Notes: a model not told the origin generated them from the sequence alone. Shown: positions 1 through 7,075, counted from the stretch's first letter. The stretch is DNA of 16,597 bases from CAYRMV01 sp964425255 (GCA_964425255.1 CAYRMV010000074.1:1-16597); one strand, 5' to 3'. Made by a program: numbers and translations.

Positions 1-11
1 TATCAGTTTTT

Positions 12-19
12 TAGTTTTG
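12..19 (+). promoter_or_regulatory. Candidate Bacteroidota -7 promoter element (TAGTTTTG)
   Basis: The octamer TAGTTTTG matches the Bacteroidota sigma-A -7 consensus TAnnTTTG at every fixed position. The -33 element would lie at or beyond the window edge, so it cannot be checked. If it is real, transcription starts near position 25 and the CstB-like gene has a leader of about 110 nt that includes the inverted repeat at 31-54. Confidence 0.45.
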
Positions 20-30
20 TAATTTGATTA

Positions 31-54
31 AAAACATGATAAAAGTCATGTTTT
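31..54 (+). promoter_or_regulatory. Inverted repeat in the leader of the CstB-like gene, possible operator
   Basis: Two perfect 9-bp arms, AAAACATGA (31-39) and TCATGTTTT (46-54), are separated by TAAAAG. The dyad lies just downstream of the candidate -7 element, where a repressor dimer could bind. As RNA it would be a weak stem with only two G-C pairs and no T-run after it, so a terminator is unlikely. The operator role is inference; no regulator gene is in the window. Confidence 0.4.
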
Positions 55-137
55 GTGTAACAATGGTCACGTTTAAATGTAAATCAAAGAAGCAATTTTG
101 TCTTGTGAAAAACAGAGAACCACAAATTTTTAAAAAG

Positions 138-1553
138 ATGAAAGTAGAACAAATTTACACAGGATGTTTAGCTCAAGGAGCCTATTACATCGTTAGCAAC
201 GGCGAAGCAGCAATTATTGATCCACTTCGCGAGATTCAGCCATACATGGAAAGATTGAAGGAAGATGGAGTAACATTAAAATACATTTTCGAAACACATT
301 TTCATGCTGATTTCGTTTCGGGTCATGTGGATTTAAGTACAAAAACAGGAGCTCCAATTATTTACGGACCGAATGCCAATCCGACATTTGAAGCGATTAT
401 TGCGAAAGACGAACAAATTTTTGATTTAGGTCAAGTAAAAATAAAAGTGTTACATACTCCGGGACACACCATGGAAAGTACCACTTACTTATTGATCGAT
501 GAAAACGGAAAAGATCACGCCATTTTTTCTGGTGACACCTTGTTTTTAGGTGATGTTGGTCGTCCTGATTTGGCTCAAAAAGCAGCTGACATGACGCAAG
601 AACAATTGGCTGGATTGTTATACGAGAGTTTGAATGCAAAAATTATGCCTTTGGCAGATGACGTGATTGTTTATCCTGCTCACGGTGCTGGATCAGCTTG
701 TGGAAAAAACATGTCCAAAGAAACGGTCGGATCTGTAGGAGAACAAAAACAAACCAACTACGCTTTGAATCAGCCGAGTAAAGAAGCGTTTATTGCTGCA
801 GTAACAGATGGTTTATTACCTCCGCCCGCTTATTTTGGTGCCAATGTAGCAATGAATAAAACGGGGATTGCTAGTTTTGAAGAGGTATTTTCAAAAGCAA
901 ACACACCTTTGTCAGTAGAAGAATTTGAAACAGTAGCAGAAGCAACTGGCGCTTTGATTTTGGATACAAGAGAAAATGGTGAGTTTTACCAAGGTTTTGT
1001 ACCACAATCAATCAATATTGGCGTGAAAGGGGATTTTGCTCCTTGGGTTGGATCTTTGATCGCGGATGTTAATCAACCGATTTTGTTAGTAACTGATTTA
1101 GAAGACGAAGAGGAGGTAATCACACGTTTATCTCGTGTTGGTTTCGATCAAGTTGTTGGTTATTTGAAAGGTGGATTTGAAGCTTGGAAATCAGCAGGTA
1201 AGGAAGTCGATACAGTGAATCGTATTTCAGCTGATGCCTTTAAATCAGCATTGAAAATTGGCGAGGATAAAGTAATTGATGTGCGCAAAGAGAGCGAGTA
1301 CGAAGCGGAACATGTAGAAGAAGCATACAGCAAACCGTTGGCTTACATCAACGAATGGACAAAAGACATTCAACCGGAAGAGCATTTTTATTTACATTGT
1401 GCAGGAGGGTATAGAAGTATGATTGCTGCAAGTATTTTGCAAGCAAGAGGTTACCGTAACTTCACAGAAATCGCAGGTGGTTTCAAAGCAATTGCTGAGG
1501 CAGGAGTTCCAAAAACAGACTTCGTTTGCCAAAGTAAAGTAATGAAGGCATAG
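138..1553 (+). CDS. CstB-like persulfide dioxygenase-sulfurtransferase (MBL fold plus two rhodanese domains)
   Basis: The protein has 471 residues when started at ATG 138 (MKVEQIYTGC); the reading frame is open from 24, but the added residues are low-complexity and lie in the likely leader. Residues 1-220 are an ETHE1/Blh-type metallo-beta-lactamase domain with THFHAD (His54, His56, Asp58), HTPGH (His110), SGDTLF (Asp133) and YPAHG (His182) as metal ligands. Residues about 260-357 form a first rhodanese fold whose active loop reads VTDLED, with no cysteine, so it is a pseudo-rhodanese. Residues about 365-460 form a second rhodanese with an intact active loop CAGGYRS (Cys421). This MBL/inactive/active order is that of staphylococcal CstB, which oxidises persulfides with O2 to sulfite and transfers sulfur to give thiosulfate. 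It is probably cytoplasmic. No sulfide:quinone reductase gene is in view. The family assignment is firm; the exact product (sulfite or thiosulfate) is inferred. Confidence 0.9.
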   Translation: MKVEQIYTGCLAQGAYYIVSNGEAAIIDPLREIQPYMERLKEDGVTLKYIFETHFHADFVSGHVDLSTKTGAPIIYGPNANPTFEAIIAKDEQIFDLGQVKIKVLHTPGHTMESTTYLLIDENGKDHAIFSGDTLFLGDVGRPDLAQKAADMTQEQLAGLLYESLNAKIMPLADDVIVYPAHGAGSACGKNMSKETVGSVGEQKQTNYALNQPSKEAFIAAVTDGLLPPPAYFGANVAMNKTGIASFEEVFSKANTPLSVEEFETVAEATGALILDTRENGEFYQGFVPQSINIGVKGDFAPWVGSLIADVNQPILLVTDLEDEEEVITRLSRVGFDQVVGYLKGGFEAWKSAGKEVDTVNRISADAFKSALKIGEDKVIDVRKESEYEAEHVEEAYSKPLAYINEWTKDIQPEEHFYLHCAGGYRSMIAASILQARGYRNFTEIAGGFKAIAEAGVPKTDFVCQSKVMKA

Positions 1554-1562
1554 TTTTATTTT

Positions 1563-1644
1563 TTAGTGCCTGTTTAAATTTTTATCTGGATTTATTATAA
1601 GTGATTTTTGAGCGAAATTAGACAAATTTTAAACAGGCTCTTAG
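1563..1644. repeat. MITE-like palindromic element flanked by TTAG
   Basis: A 74-bp segment (1567-1640) has imperfect terminal inverted repeats of about 20 bp. The perfect core is GCCTGTTTAAA (1568-1578) against TTTAAACAGGC (1628-1638). The segment is bracketed by the direct repeat TTAG (1563-1566 and 1641-1644), which resembles a 4-bp target-site duplication. It carries no coding capacity. The alternative is a long-loop terminator stem for the preceding gene. No second copy is in the window. Confidence 0.45.
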
Positions 1645-1651
1645 TTCATAC

Positions 1652-1679
1652 AGTTCGGTTAAATACGTTTAGCCGAACT
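1652..1679 (+). promoter_or_regulatory. 12-bp stem with TACG loop, terminator or operator ahead of the small membrane genes
   Basis: AGTTCGGTTAAA (1652-1663) pairs with TTTAGCCGAACT (1668-1679), with one G-U pair and the tetraloop TACG. TTATTT follows, which is only a weak T-run. The stem ends 14 nt before the ATG at 1694. It could terminate read-through from the CstB-like gene, protect the 5' end of the downstream message, or as DNA be an operator. The sequence does not decide between these. Confidence 0.4.
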
Positions 1680-1693
1680 TATTTAAAGTTAGC

Positions 1694-1942
1694 ATGAAAA
1701 GAGTTATTCAAAACTGGAATTTTATACGAATTGTACGATTGATCTTGGGAATTACAATCATCATTCAGGGAATTCAATCGCATGAAATGATGATTATCCT
1801 AGCGGGAAGTTTGTTTGGATTGATGGCCGTTTTGAACATAGGATGTATAGGCGGAAATTGTGCTGTTCCAGAGAAATCAAACCAACATAATCATAAATCG
1901 AATACAGATGAAAGAGAAATTGAATTTGAAGAAGTGGTATAA
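1694..1942 (+). CDS. Small membrane protein with a GCxxGxCA motif (function unknown)
   Basis: An 82-residue protein with an N-terminal RIVRLILGI stretch and two predicted hydrophobic segments (about 12-27 and 32-49). The motif GCIGGNCA (Cys51, Cys56) follows directly after the second segment, then a polar acidic tail that includes HNH. The layout recalls DUF2892/YgaP-like inner-membrane proteins, but I recognise this only by pattern. The cysteine pair at the membrane edge would suit redox or sulfane-sulfur binding, which is inference. The gene overlaps the next by 35 nt, so the two are probably translationally coupled. It stands between a persulfide dioxygenase and a sulfur transporter. Confidence 0.75.
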   Translation: MKRVIQNWNFIRIVRLILGITIIIQGIQSHEMMIILAGSLFGLMAVLNIGCIGGNCAVPEKSNQHNHKSNTDEREIEFEEVV

Positions 1943-2150
1943 GAAAAATCAGTTGTACGTCATTGGCGCTATCATTGGTTCTGTTCTGGGTTACTTGTAT
2001 TGGCAAGAAATCGGTTGTTCATCTGGTACGTGCGCAATCACGAGTAAGCCTTTGAATTCGATGTTGTATGGAGGTCTGATGGGGGCTTTGTTTTTGAGCT
2101 TTTTTGAAAAAAAGAAAACAAAAGATGTGAATCAAAATGAAAAAAACTAG
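1908..2150 (+). CDS. DUF6132-like small membrane protein with GCSSGTCAIT motif
   Basis: An 80-residue protein when started at ATG 1908 (MKEKLNLKKW); an earlier in-frame ATG at 1860 would add 16 residues lying deep inside the upstream gene and is less likely. It has a basic N-terminus, a first hydrophobic helix (about 16-32), the motif GCSSGTCAITSKP (Cys37, Cys42), a second helix (about 48-66) and a lysine-rich tail. This matches, from memory, a family of very short Bacteroidota proteins (DUF6132) often found near thioredoxin or sulfur genes. It shares the GCxxGxCA motif with the preceding protein. It ends 3 nt before the universal stress protein start, consistent with one operon. Biochemical role unknown. 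Confidence 0.75.
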   Translation: MKEKLNLKKWYKKNQLYVIGAIIGSVLGYLYWQEIGCSSGTCAITSKPLNSMLYGGLMGALFLSFFEKKKTKDVNQNEKN

Positions 2151-2153
2151 AAA

Positions 2154-2993
2154 ATGAATAAACTAAAAGTACTTATTCCAACAGATTTTAGTGTTCAAGC
2201 AGATTATGCGTATTTGCTTGTCCAAAATTTAGCACAAAAAATGGAAGTTGAAATTCATTTCTTACATGTGTTAAATGTACCTGAAACGGTTTCTTTAAAC
2301 GCAGACGGAAGTGTTTCTACCTGTGGTGAAATTGATGTTAAATACGTAGAAAAACAAAGAGATATTGCCTATAAAAAGTTAGCAAATCTCAAAGATCAAT
2401 TTGATTTTGTTACTGATACTCATTTGGTATTTGGCAAGTTAACAGATCAGATAACCCTTTTTGCACATGTTCATCAATTTGATTTGATTGCAATGGGAAC
2501 AAAAGGTGCTTGGGGATGGAAAGATAAAATTTCGGGAACTGAAACGCAACATGTAGCTCGAAAATCAACTGTACCTGTTTTGTCATTGATGTGTGACCGA
2601 TCTGATTTGAAAATTGAAAACATTTTATTGGTGCATCAATTTCATGAATCGGCGAATCAAGATATGCAGGTGTTTCACAAAATCATTGCAGCATTTGATC
2701 CAAACATTCATTTTTTGCAAATTGATTCTGATCCAAGCGGAGATCGAGTTAAAGAAATTGAATCAGATATGATGCGCTTTGCTTCCGAAAATCAAATTAA
2801 ACATTTTGTTCCTCACGTTGTCAAAGACAAAGATGTAGAAAATGGAGTTGTTCATTTTAACCAAATGAATGACATGGATTTGCTGTGCATAGGAACGCAT
2901 GCAAAAGGAGGGATTTTTCACGCAAGTGCTACCGAAAAGTTGATCAAGCACATGTTTAAACCGATTGTTTCATTTCATTTAAAAAATAAGTAA
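2154..2993 (+). CDS. Universal stress protein, two UspA domains
   Basis: The protein has 279 residues. Domain 1 (1-147) opens with VLIPTDFS, typical of UspA beta-1. It carries a complete ATP-binding signature G-x2-G-x9-G-T (GTKG at 115-118, GT at 128-129). Domain 2 (about 150-279) keeps the fold, with LLCIGTHAKGG near the end, but the phosphate-binding signature is degenerate. It is cytoplasmic. The gaps of 3 nt upstream and 2 nt downstream place it firmly in the sulfur operon. A role in sensing energy or redox state of that pathway is inference; the family assignment is secure. Confidence 0.9.
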   Translation: MNKLKVLIPTDFSVQADYAYLLVQNLAQKMEVEIHFLHVLNVPETVSLNADGSVSTCGEIDVKYVEKQRDIAYKKLANLKDQFDFVTDTHLVFGKLTDQITLFAHVHQFDLIAMGTKGAWGWKDKISGTETQHVARKSTVPVLSLMCDRSDLKIENILLVHQFHESANQDMQVFHKIIAAFDPNIHFLQIDSDPSGDRVKEIESDMMRFASENQIKHFVPHVVKDKDVENGVVHFNQMNDMDLLCIGTHAKGGIFHASATEKLIKHMFKPIVSFHLKNK

Positions 2994-2995
2994 AA

Positions 2996-3553
2996 ATGAT
3001 TGATTTTATTATGAACCCTTGGCCATGGTGGTTTTCGGGATTGATTATTTCTTCCGTTATGTTCTTTCTTTTATTTTTTGGAAAATCATTTGGTTTTTCA
3101 GCTAATTTAAGAACGATGTGTACCATAGCTGGAGCGGGAAAAAAAGTGAAGTTTTTTGATTTTGATTGGAAAACTCAAATTTGGAATTTGGTCTTTCTAG
3201 TAGGAGCAATATTAGGAGGTTTTATCGCACATGAATTTTTGTCGTATGATCAAACAATTCAAATTTCAGAGGCTACCATTCAGGATTTGAGTGAATTAGG
3301 GTTCAGTAAGCCAACCAGTGTTCAACCAGCAGAATTATTCAGTTGGGATGCGATCTTCACACTGAAAGGGTTTTTAGTCTTAGCAGTCGGGGGATTTTTA
3401 GTTGGTTTTGGATCGCGCTATGCCGGGGGGTGTACTTCTGGACACGCAATCAGCGGAATATCAGACCTTCAAGTTCCATCAATGATCGCAGTTGTTGGAT
3501 TTTTTATAGGAGGATTAATTATGACTTATTTAATCTTACCACTTATTTTTTAA
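2996..3553 (+). CDS. YeeE/YedE-family sulfur transporter, N-terminal half
   Basis: A 185-residue integral membrane protein with about five hydrophobic segments. It contains the family signature GGCTSGHAISG (Cys146) and an earlier cysteine in NLRTMCTIAGAG (Cys42), the kind of residues proposed to relay thiosulfate in E. coli YeeE (TsuA). It is about half the length of the single-chain transporters, and the companion half is the next gene, 16 nt downstream. The two halves probably form one transporter in the inner membrane. The substrate is inferred as thiosulfate or another sulfane-sulfur compound from family and neighbours. The start at 2996 directly follows the stop of the preceding gene. 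Confidence 0.9.
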   Translation: MIDFIMNPWPWWFSGLIISSVMFFLLFFGKSFGFSANLRTMCTIAGAGKKVKFFDFDWKTQIWNLVFLVGAILGGFIAHEFLSYDQTIQISEATIQDLSELGFSKPTSVQPAELFSWDAIFTLKGFLVLAVGGFLVGFGSRYAGGCTSGHAISGISDLQVPSMIAVVGFFIGGLIMTYLILPLIF

Positions 3554-3569
3554 ATGAAAAAAGAACCAC

Positions 3570-3983
3570 ATGAAGTTTATTAAATTTTTAGTTGTAGGAG
3601 TATTGTTTGGTATTGTGATGGCAAAATCGGAAGCCTTATCATGGTACCGAATTCAGGAAATGTTTCGTTTTCAATCCTTTCACATGTACGGAATCATTGG
3701 AACAGCCGTTGTTTTAGGAGTAATTGGTGTTCAATTAATCAAACGACTGGGAATGAAAGATTTGGATGGAAATCCGATCGCATTTCACCCAAAAGATAAA
3801 TCCATTGCACGTTACTTAGTCGGCGGAACAATTTTTGGTTTGGGTTGGGCACTAAGTGGAGCTTGTCCTGGTCCAATGGTTGTAAATATTGGATACGGTT
3901 TCATTACATTTACGCTTGTCATTGTCTTTGCTATGCTTGGGACATTTGTTTACGGAGTAATAAAAGATAAAATACCACATTGA
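3570..3983 (+). CDS. YeeE/YedE-family sulfur transporter, C-terminal half (DUF6691-like)
   Basis: A 137-residue protein with about four membrane segments. It carries the conserved GLGWALSGACPGP signature (Cys99), the counterpart of GGCTSGH in the preceding protein. With 185 residues upstream the pair totals 322, close to a full-length YeeE. The separate-gene arrangement is common in Bacteroidota and Proteobacteria, where it often stands beside MBL/rhodanese genes, so this is not a recent break. The gene ends in TGA immediately followed by TAA. Confidence 0.88.
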   Translation: MKFIKFLVVGVLFGIVMAKSEALSWYRIQEMFRFQSFHMYGIIGTAVVLGVIGVQLIKRLGMKDLDGNPIAFHPKDKSIARYLVGGTIFGLGWALSGACPGPMVVNIGYGFITFTLVIVFAMLGTFVYGVIKDKIPH

Positions 3984-3990
3984 TAAAAAC

Positions 3991-4048
3991 AGCGATTTCG
4001 ATCATACTATGCGCACAGAAACTCAGTTCTAAACCGATCGGAATCGCT
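3991..4048 (+). repeat. 13-bp stem with 32-nt loop between transporter and cytochrome genes
   Basis: AGCGATTTCGATC (3991-4003) pairs with GATCGGAATCGCT (4036-4048), with one G-U pair. The loop is 4004-4035. TATTTCATTTTCC follows, so it is not a clean intrinsic terminator. It occupies most of the 91-nt gap before the cytochrome gene, the largest gap downstream of 1694 in the operon. It may adjust expression of the cytochrome relative to the genes before it through mRNA stability or attenuation; that role is inference. Confidence 0.45.
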
Positions 4049-4074
4049 TATTTCATTTTCCAAAAATCAAAACT

Positions 4075-5166
4075 ATGAAACCAGAAAATAAAAATGAAGA
4101 ATATTTACTGAAGGCAGTGAGTCGACTGACAAACTTGGTAATTATTTTAGTTGTTTTTGTTGCTTTAATGCCCTTGATTATTAATAATTTGGATAAAATT
4201 GAACAATTTTTATTAATCGGTGATGATAAAGGGAAAGTTAGTGAAGTCGAATCGAAAGATGCGTTCGGAATTGATCCAGATGGTTTGCCCGTTGAAGAAA
4301 AAGAAATTCCATTTTGGTCTGCCAGAGACATTGATCTAATTAAAGACAAAAATCAAAAAGAATTAGTAAAATACGGTGAACAATTAATCATTAATACGGC
4401 GGCATTTTTAGGACCAAAAGGTTCTGTCGCTTCCTTGACTAATGGATTAAATTGCCAAAATTGTCACCTTGATGGAGGAACAAAACCATATGGTAACAAT
4501 TATGGTGCAGTTGCATCTTCTTACCCCAAACTACGTGCAAGAAGTGGACAGATTGAAGATATCTACAAGCGTGTAAATGATTGCATGGAGCGAAGTTTAA
4601 ATGGTAAAGCACTTTCAAGAGATAGCAAAGAATTAAAAGCAATGGTTGCTTACATCAAGTACATCGGTTCGAATGTGAAAAAAGGAGATTTAGCTCATGG
4701 TTCTGGTTTGAAAGAGTTGGCTTTCTTAGATCGTGCAGCGGATCCAATCCAAGGAAAATTGGTTTACGATGAAAAATGTGCGAGTTGCCATCAAGCTGCT
4801 GGAGAAGGAATGATGAACATGGATGGTAAAACCTATCAATATCCTCCGCTTTGGGGACAAAATAGTTACAATCAAGGTGCTGGACTTTTCCGTATTTCAA
4901 ACTTTGCCAAATACGTAAAATACAACATGCCTTTGGGGGTAAATCATAATTCGGCACAGTTGTCTGATGAGCAAGCTTGGGATGTTGCAGCATTTGTTAA
5001 TTCTCAACCAAGACCTAGTTTAAATATTTCCAAAGATTGGCCAGATATCAGCAAAAAACCAATCGATCATCCTTTTGGGCCTTACAAAGATGCGTTTACA
5101 GAAAAACAACACAAATTTGGCCCATTCAAACCAATCAAAGAATATTACGAATCTAATAAAAAGTAA
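4075..5166 (+). CDS. TsdA-like dihaem cytochrome c, thiosulfate dehydrogenase/tetrathionate reductase
   Basis: A 363-residue protein. Residues about 20-38 form one hydrophobic anchor with no clear cleavage site, so it probably stays tethered to the inner membrane with the haem domains in the periplasm. There are two haem motifs, CQNCH (127-131) and CASCH (235-239). Between them lies RVNDCMERSLNGKAL (Cys170), the TsdA signature whose cysteine is the distal ligand of the active-site haem. That motif separates TsdA from ordinary dihaem cytochromes. Near the second haem is YNMPLG (Asn284-Met285), where TsdA enzymes place the second distal ligand. TsdA couples two thiosulfates to tetrathionate, releasing two electrons, or runs in reverse. 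The gene follows the sulfur transporter and precedes DsrE, which fits. The assignment is by motif; the physiological direction is open. Confidence 0.82.
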   Translation: MKPENKNEEYLLKAVSRLTNLVIILVVFVALMPLIINNLDKIEQFLLIGDDKGKVSEVESKDAFGIDPDGLPVEEKEIPFWSARDIDLIKDKNQKELVKYGEQLIINTAAFLGPKGSVASLTNGLNCQNCHLDGGTKPYGNNYGAVASSYPKLRARSGQIEDIYKRVNDCMERSLNGKALSRDSKELKAMVAYIKYIGSNVKKGDLAHGSGLKELAFLDRAADPIQGKLVYDEKCASCHQAAGEGMMNMDGKTYQYPPLWGQNSYNQGAGLFRISNFAKYVKYNMPLGVNHNSAQLSDEQAWDVAAFVNSQPRPSLNISKDWPDISKKPIDHPFGPYKDAFTEKQHKFGPFKPIKEYYESNKK

Positions 5167-5177
5167 AATCAACAGTC

Positions 5178-5597
5178 ATGAAAACGTTATTTATTTTCCC
5201 ATTATTACTTGTTTTTGCTCAATTGACTTGGGCTCAAAAAGAAAGAACAGAACCAAGACAAATTTTATTTCAATTAACTACTTCTGACACGCTAGCACAC
5301 AAAGCATTGATGAAACAAGTAAACAACATTTTGTCTGTTGCCCCAGATTCTAAAATTGAAATTGTTTGTCATGGACCAGGAATCGGAATGCTTCAAACAA
5401 AAAAAACGGTAGTTGCACCCAAAGTCGAAGAGTTTAAGAAAAAAGGTGTTGTTTTTACTGTTTGTGAATTTTCACTAAAAGAAAGACAAGTTTCAAGAGA
5501 GGAAATTCTTCCTCAGGCTCAATATGTTCCAGCTGGAATTATACACATTGTTGATCAAGAAAATAGCGGATGGACCTATGTGAAAGCAGGGTTTTAG
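5178..5597 (+). CDS. Exported DsrE-like protein
   Basis: A 139-residue protein with a clear signal peptide ending near Ala19-Gln20, so the mature chain of about 120 residues is periplasmic. The mature part fits the DsrE/DsrF fold. It starts with ILFQLTTSD, has VCHGPGIGML after strand 2 (Cys64), FTVCEFSLKER in the usual active-cysteine region (Cys96), and ends with a VPAGIIHIVDQ strand. DsrE proteins carry sulfur as cysteine persulfide in sulfur oxidation; whether this exported one does so is inferred. It starts 11 nt after the cytochrome gene, suggesting it hands sulfur to or from that enzyme's substrate pool. Confidence 0.82.
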   Translation: MKTLFIFPLLLVFAQLTWAQKERTEPRQILFQLTTSDTLAHKALMKQVNNILSVAPDSKIEIVCHGPGIGMLQTKKTVVAPKVEEFKKKGVVFTVCEFSLKERQVSREEILPQAQYVPAGIIHIVDQENSGWTYVKAGF

Positions 5598-5656
5598 GAT
5601 CGATATTTTCTCTTTTATTTCAATTACATTCATGCATTAGACAATATTATTAAGCA

Positions 5657-7075
5657 ATGAAATCAATATTAGTTGCAGGCATACTACTATTCACTTTGTT
5701 TGTGTCTGCTCAACATCATGAAATTCATGATAAACCAACTATGTACAAAGGAAAACACAACAGTACAGATGATACCACTTCCTTGTTGCATGCTTTCAAA
5801 GCGGGAGTTGTTCATGGACATTTTCGTTATTACTTTATGCACACCAATAACGAAGCAAATTTAACCGATTATTATGCGAATGCAGCTGGAGGAGGGATTC
5901 GATACGAAACAGCAGAATTTAAGCATTTTCAGTTTGCTGTAAGTGGCTTTTATTTTTTCAATATTGGTTCAAGTAAACTAGCTGTTCCTGATCCAGTTAC
6001 AGGTCAATCAAATCGCTATGAAATTGGTTTGTTTGATATGGAAGACCCACATAATCATAAGGATATGGATCGGTTGGAAGAGTTGTATTTAAAGTACAAT
6101 TTCAAAAAATCACACCTAACTTTTGGTCGGCAATTAATCAATACACCCTTGATAAATTTGCAAGATGGTCGCATGCGCCCAACCGGTGTGGAAGGAATCT
6201 GGTTTGATTGGAATCAATGGAAACATTGGAAATTGGAAGGTGGATTCATTTATGCAATTTCTCCGAGAAGTACAACAAAATGGTTTTCAGTTGGTGAATC
6301 AATTGGTTTGTATCCGACAGGTGTTGATTCAAGTGGCGTTCCATCTCAATACAAACACCATTCAAAATCGGCTGGAGTTGGTATTTTGGGAATTCATTTC
6401 AAGAAAAACAATTGGTATTTTCAAGTGTGGGATTATTTCACCGAAAATATATTCAACACTGCTTTTGCTCAATTGGATTGGAAAAAAGAAAACAAAAGCA
6501 AAAAATGGTCTTGGATGAATGGCGTGCAATTTATCCGTCAAGATGCTGTTGGTCAAGGTGGAAATGACCATGTTGAATACCGATATATTCAAAAAGGAAC
6601 TTCTGCAATGACTTTGGGTGCTCGCACCGGAATGCAGTCGGATAAGTGGCGATTGTCTTTGAATTACAACCGAATTACTTCGGATGGTGCGTTTTTGAAT
6701 CCACGAGAATGGGGACGTGATCCTTTCTACACATTCATGCCCAGAGAACGAAATGAAGGTTTTGGAAATGTACATGCTTTTGTTGTAAAAGCAGAACGGA
6801 AATGGAAAAAGCAAGGACTTAAATCTCAATTTACGGCAGGATATTTTCAATTACCGGATGTAAAGGATTATCGCTTAAATAAATATGGTGTTCCTTCTTA
6901 TTATCAGATTAATTTAGATACGAAGTATGAGTTTAAAAATTTTTTCAAAGGCTTAGAAGCACAAATGTTGTTTGTGTTTAAAATCAACGCTGGCGAAACA
7001 TACAACAATCCGAAATATGTATTTAATAAAGTGAATATGGGCTTGGTGAATCTTGTGTTGAATTATCATTTCTAA
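5657..7075 (+). CDS. OprD-like outer-membrane porin
   Basis: A 472-residue protein with a signal peptide of about 18 residues (ending FVSA). Many alternating aromatic/polar strands follow, and it ends on a phenylalanine (VLNYHF), as outer-membrane barrels do. The pieces LTFGRQLINTPL, DGRMRPTGVEGIW and the many Trp/Tyr girdle residues resemble OprD-family porins. A His-rich mature N-terminus (QHHEIHDKP) and a further His-rich stretch (DPHNHKDMDR) might bind metal. It is last in the sulfur operon, followed by two terminators, which suggests it admits the operon's anionic substrate through the outer membrane. Substrate is inference. Confidence 0.8.
   Translation: MKSILVAGILLFTLFVSAQHHEIHDKPTMYKGKHNSTDDTTSLLHAFKAGVVHGHFRYYFMHTNNEANLTDYYANAAGGGIRYETAEFKHFQFAVSGFYFFNIGSSKLAVPDPVTGQSNRYEIGLFDMEDPHNHKDMDRLEELYLKYNFKKSHLTFGRQLINTPLINLQDGRMRPTGVEGIWFDWNQWKHWKLEGGFIYAISPRSTTKWFSVGESIGLYPTGVDSSGVPSQYKHHSKSAGVGILGIHFKKNNWYFQVWDYFTENIFNTAFAQLDWKKENKSKKWSWMNGVQFIRQDAVGQGGNDHVEYRYIQKGTSAMTLGARTGMQSDKWRLSLNYNRITSDGAFLNPREWGRDPFYTFMPRERNEGFGNVHAFVVKAERKWKKQGLKSQFTAGYFQLPDVKDYRLNKYGVPSYYQINLDTKYEFKNFFKGLEAQMLFVFKINAGETYNNPKYVFNKVNMGLVNLVLNYHF

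Noticed and set aside
24..137. N-terminal extension of the persulfide dioxygenase frame to an ATG at 24
   Set aside because: The 38 extra residues have no family resemblance, contain the 31-54 dyad and fall at or before the expected transcription start. The canonical start is MKVEQIYTG at 138.
6362..6850. A 162-residue open frame on the minus strand
   Set aside because: It is antisense to the porin gene, with cysteine- and serine-rich text of no known family.
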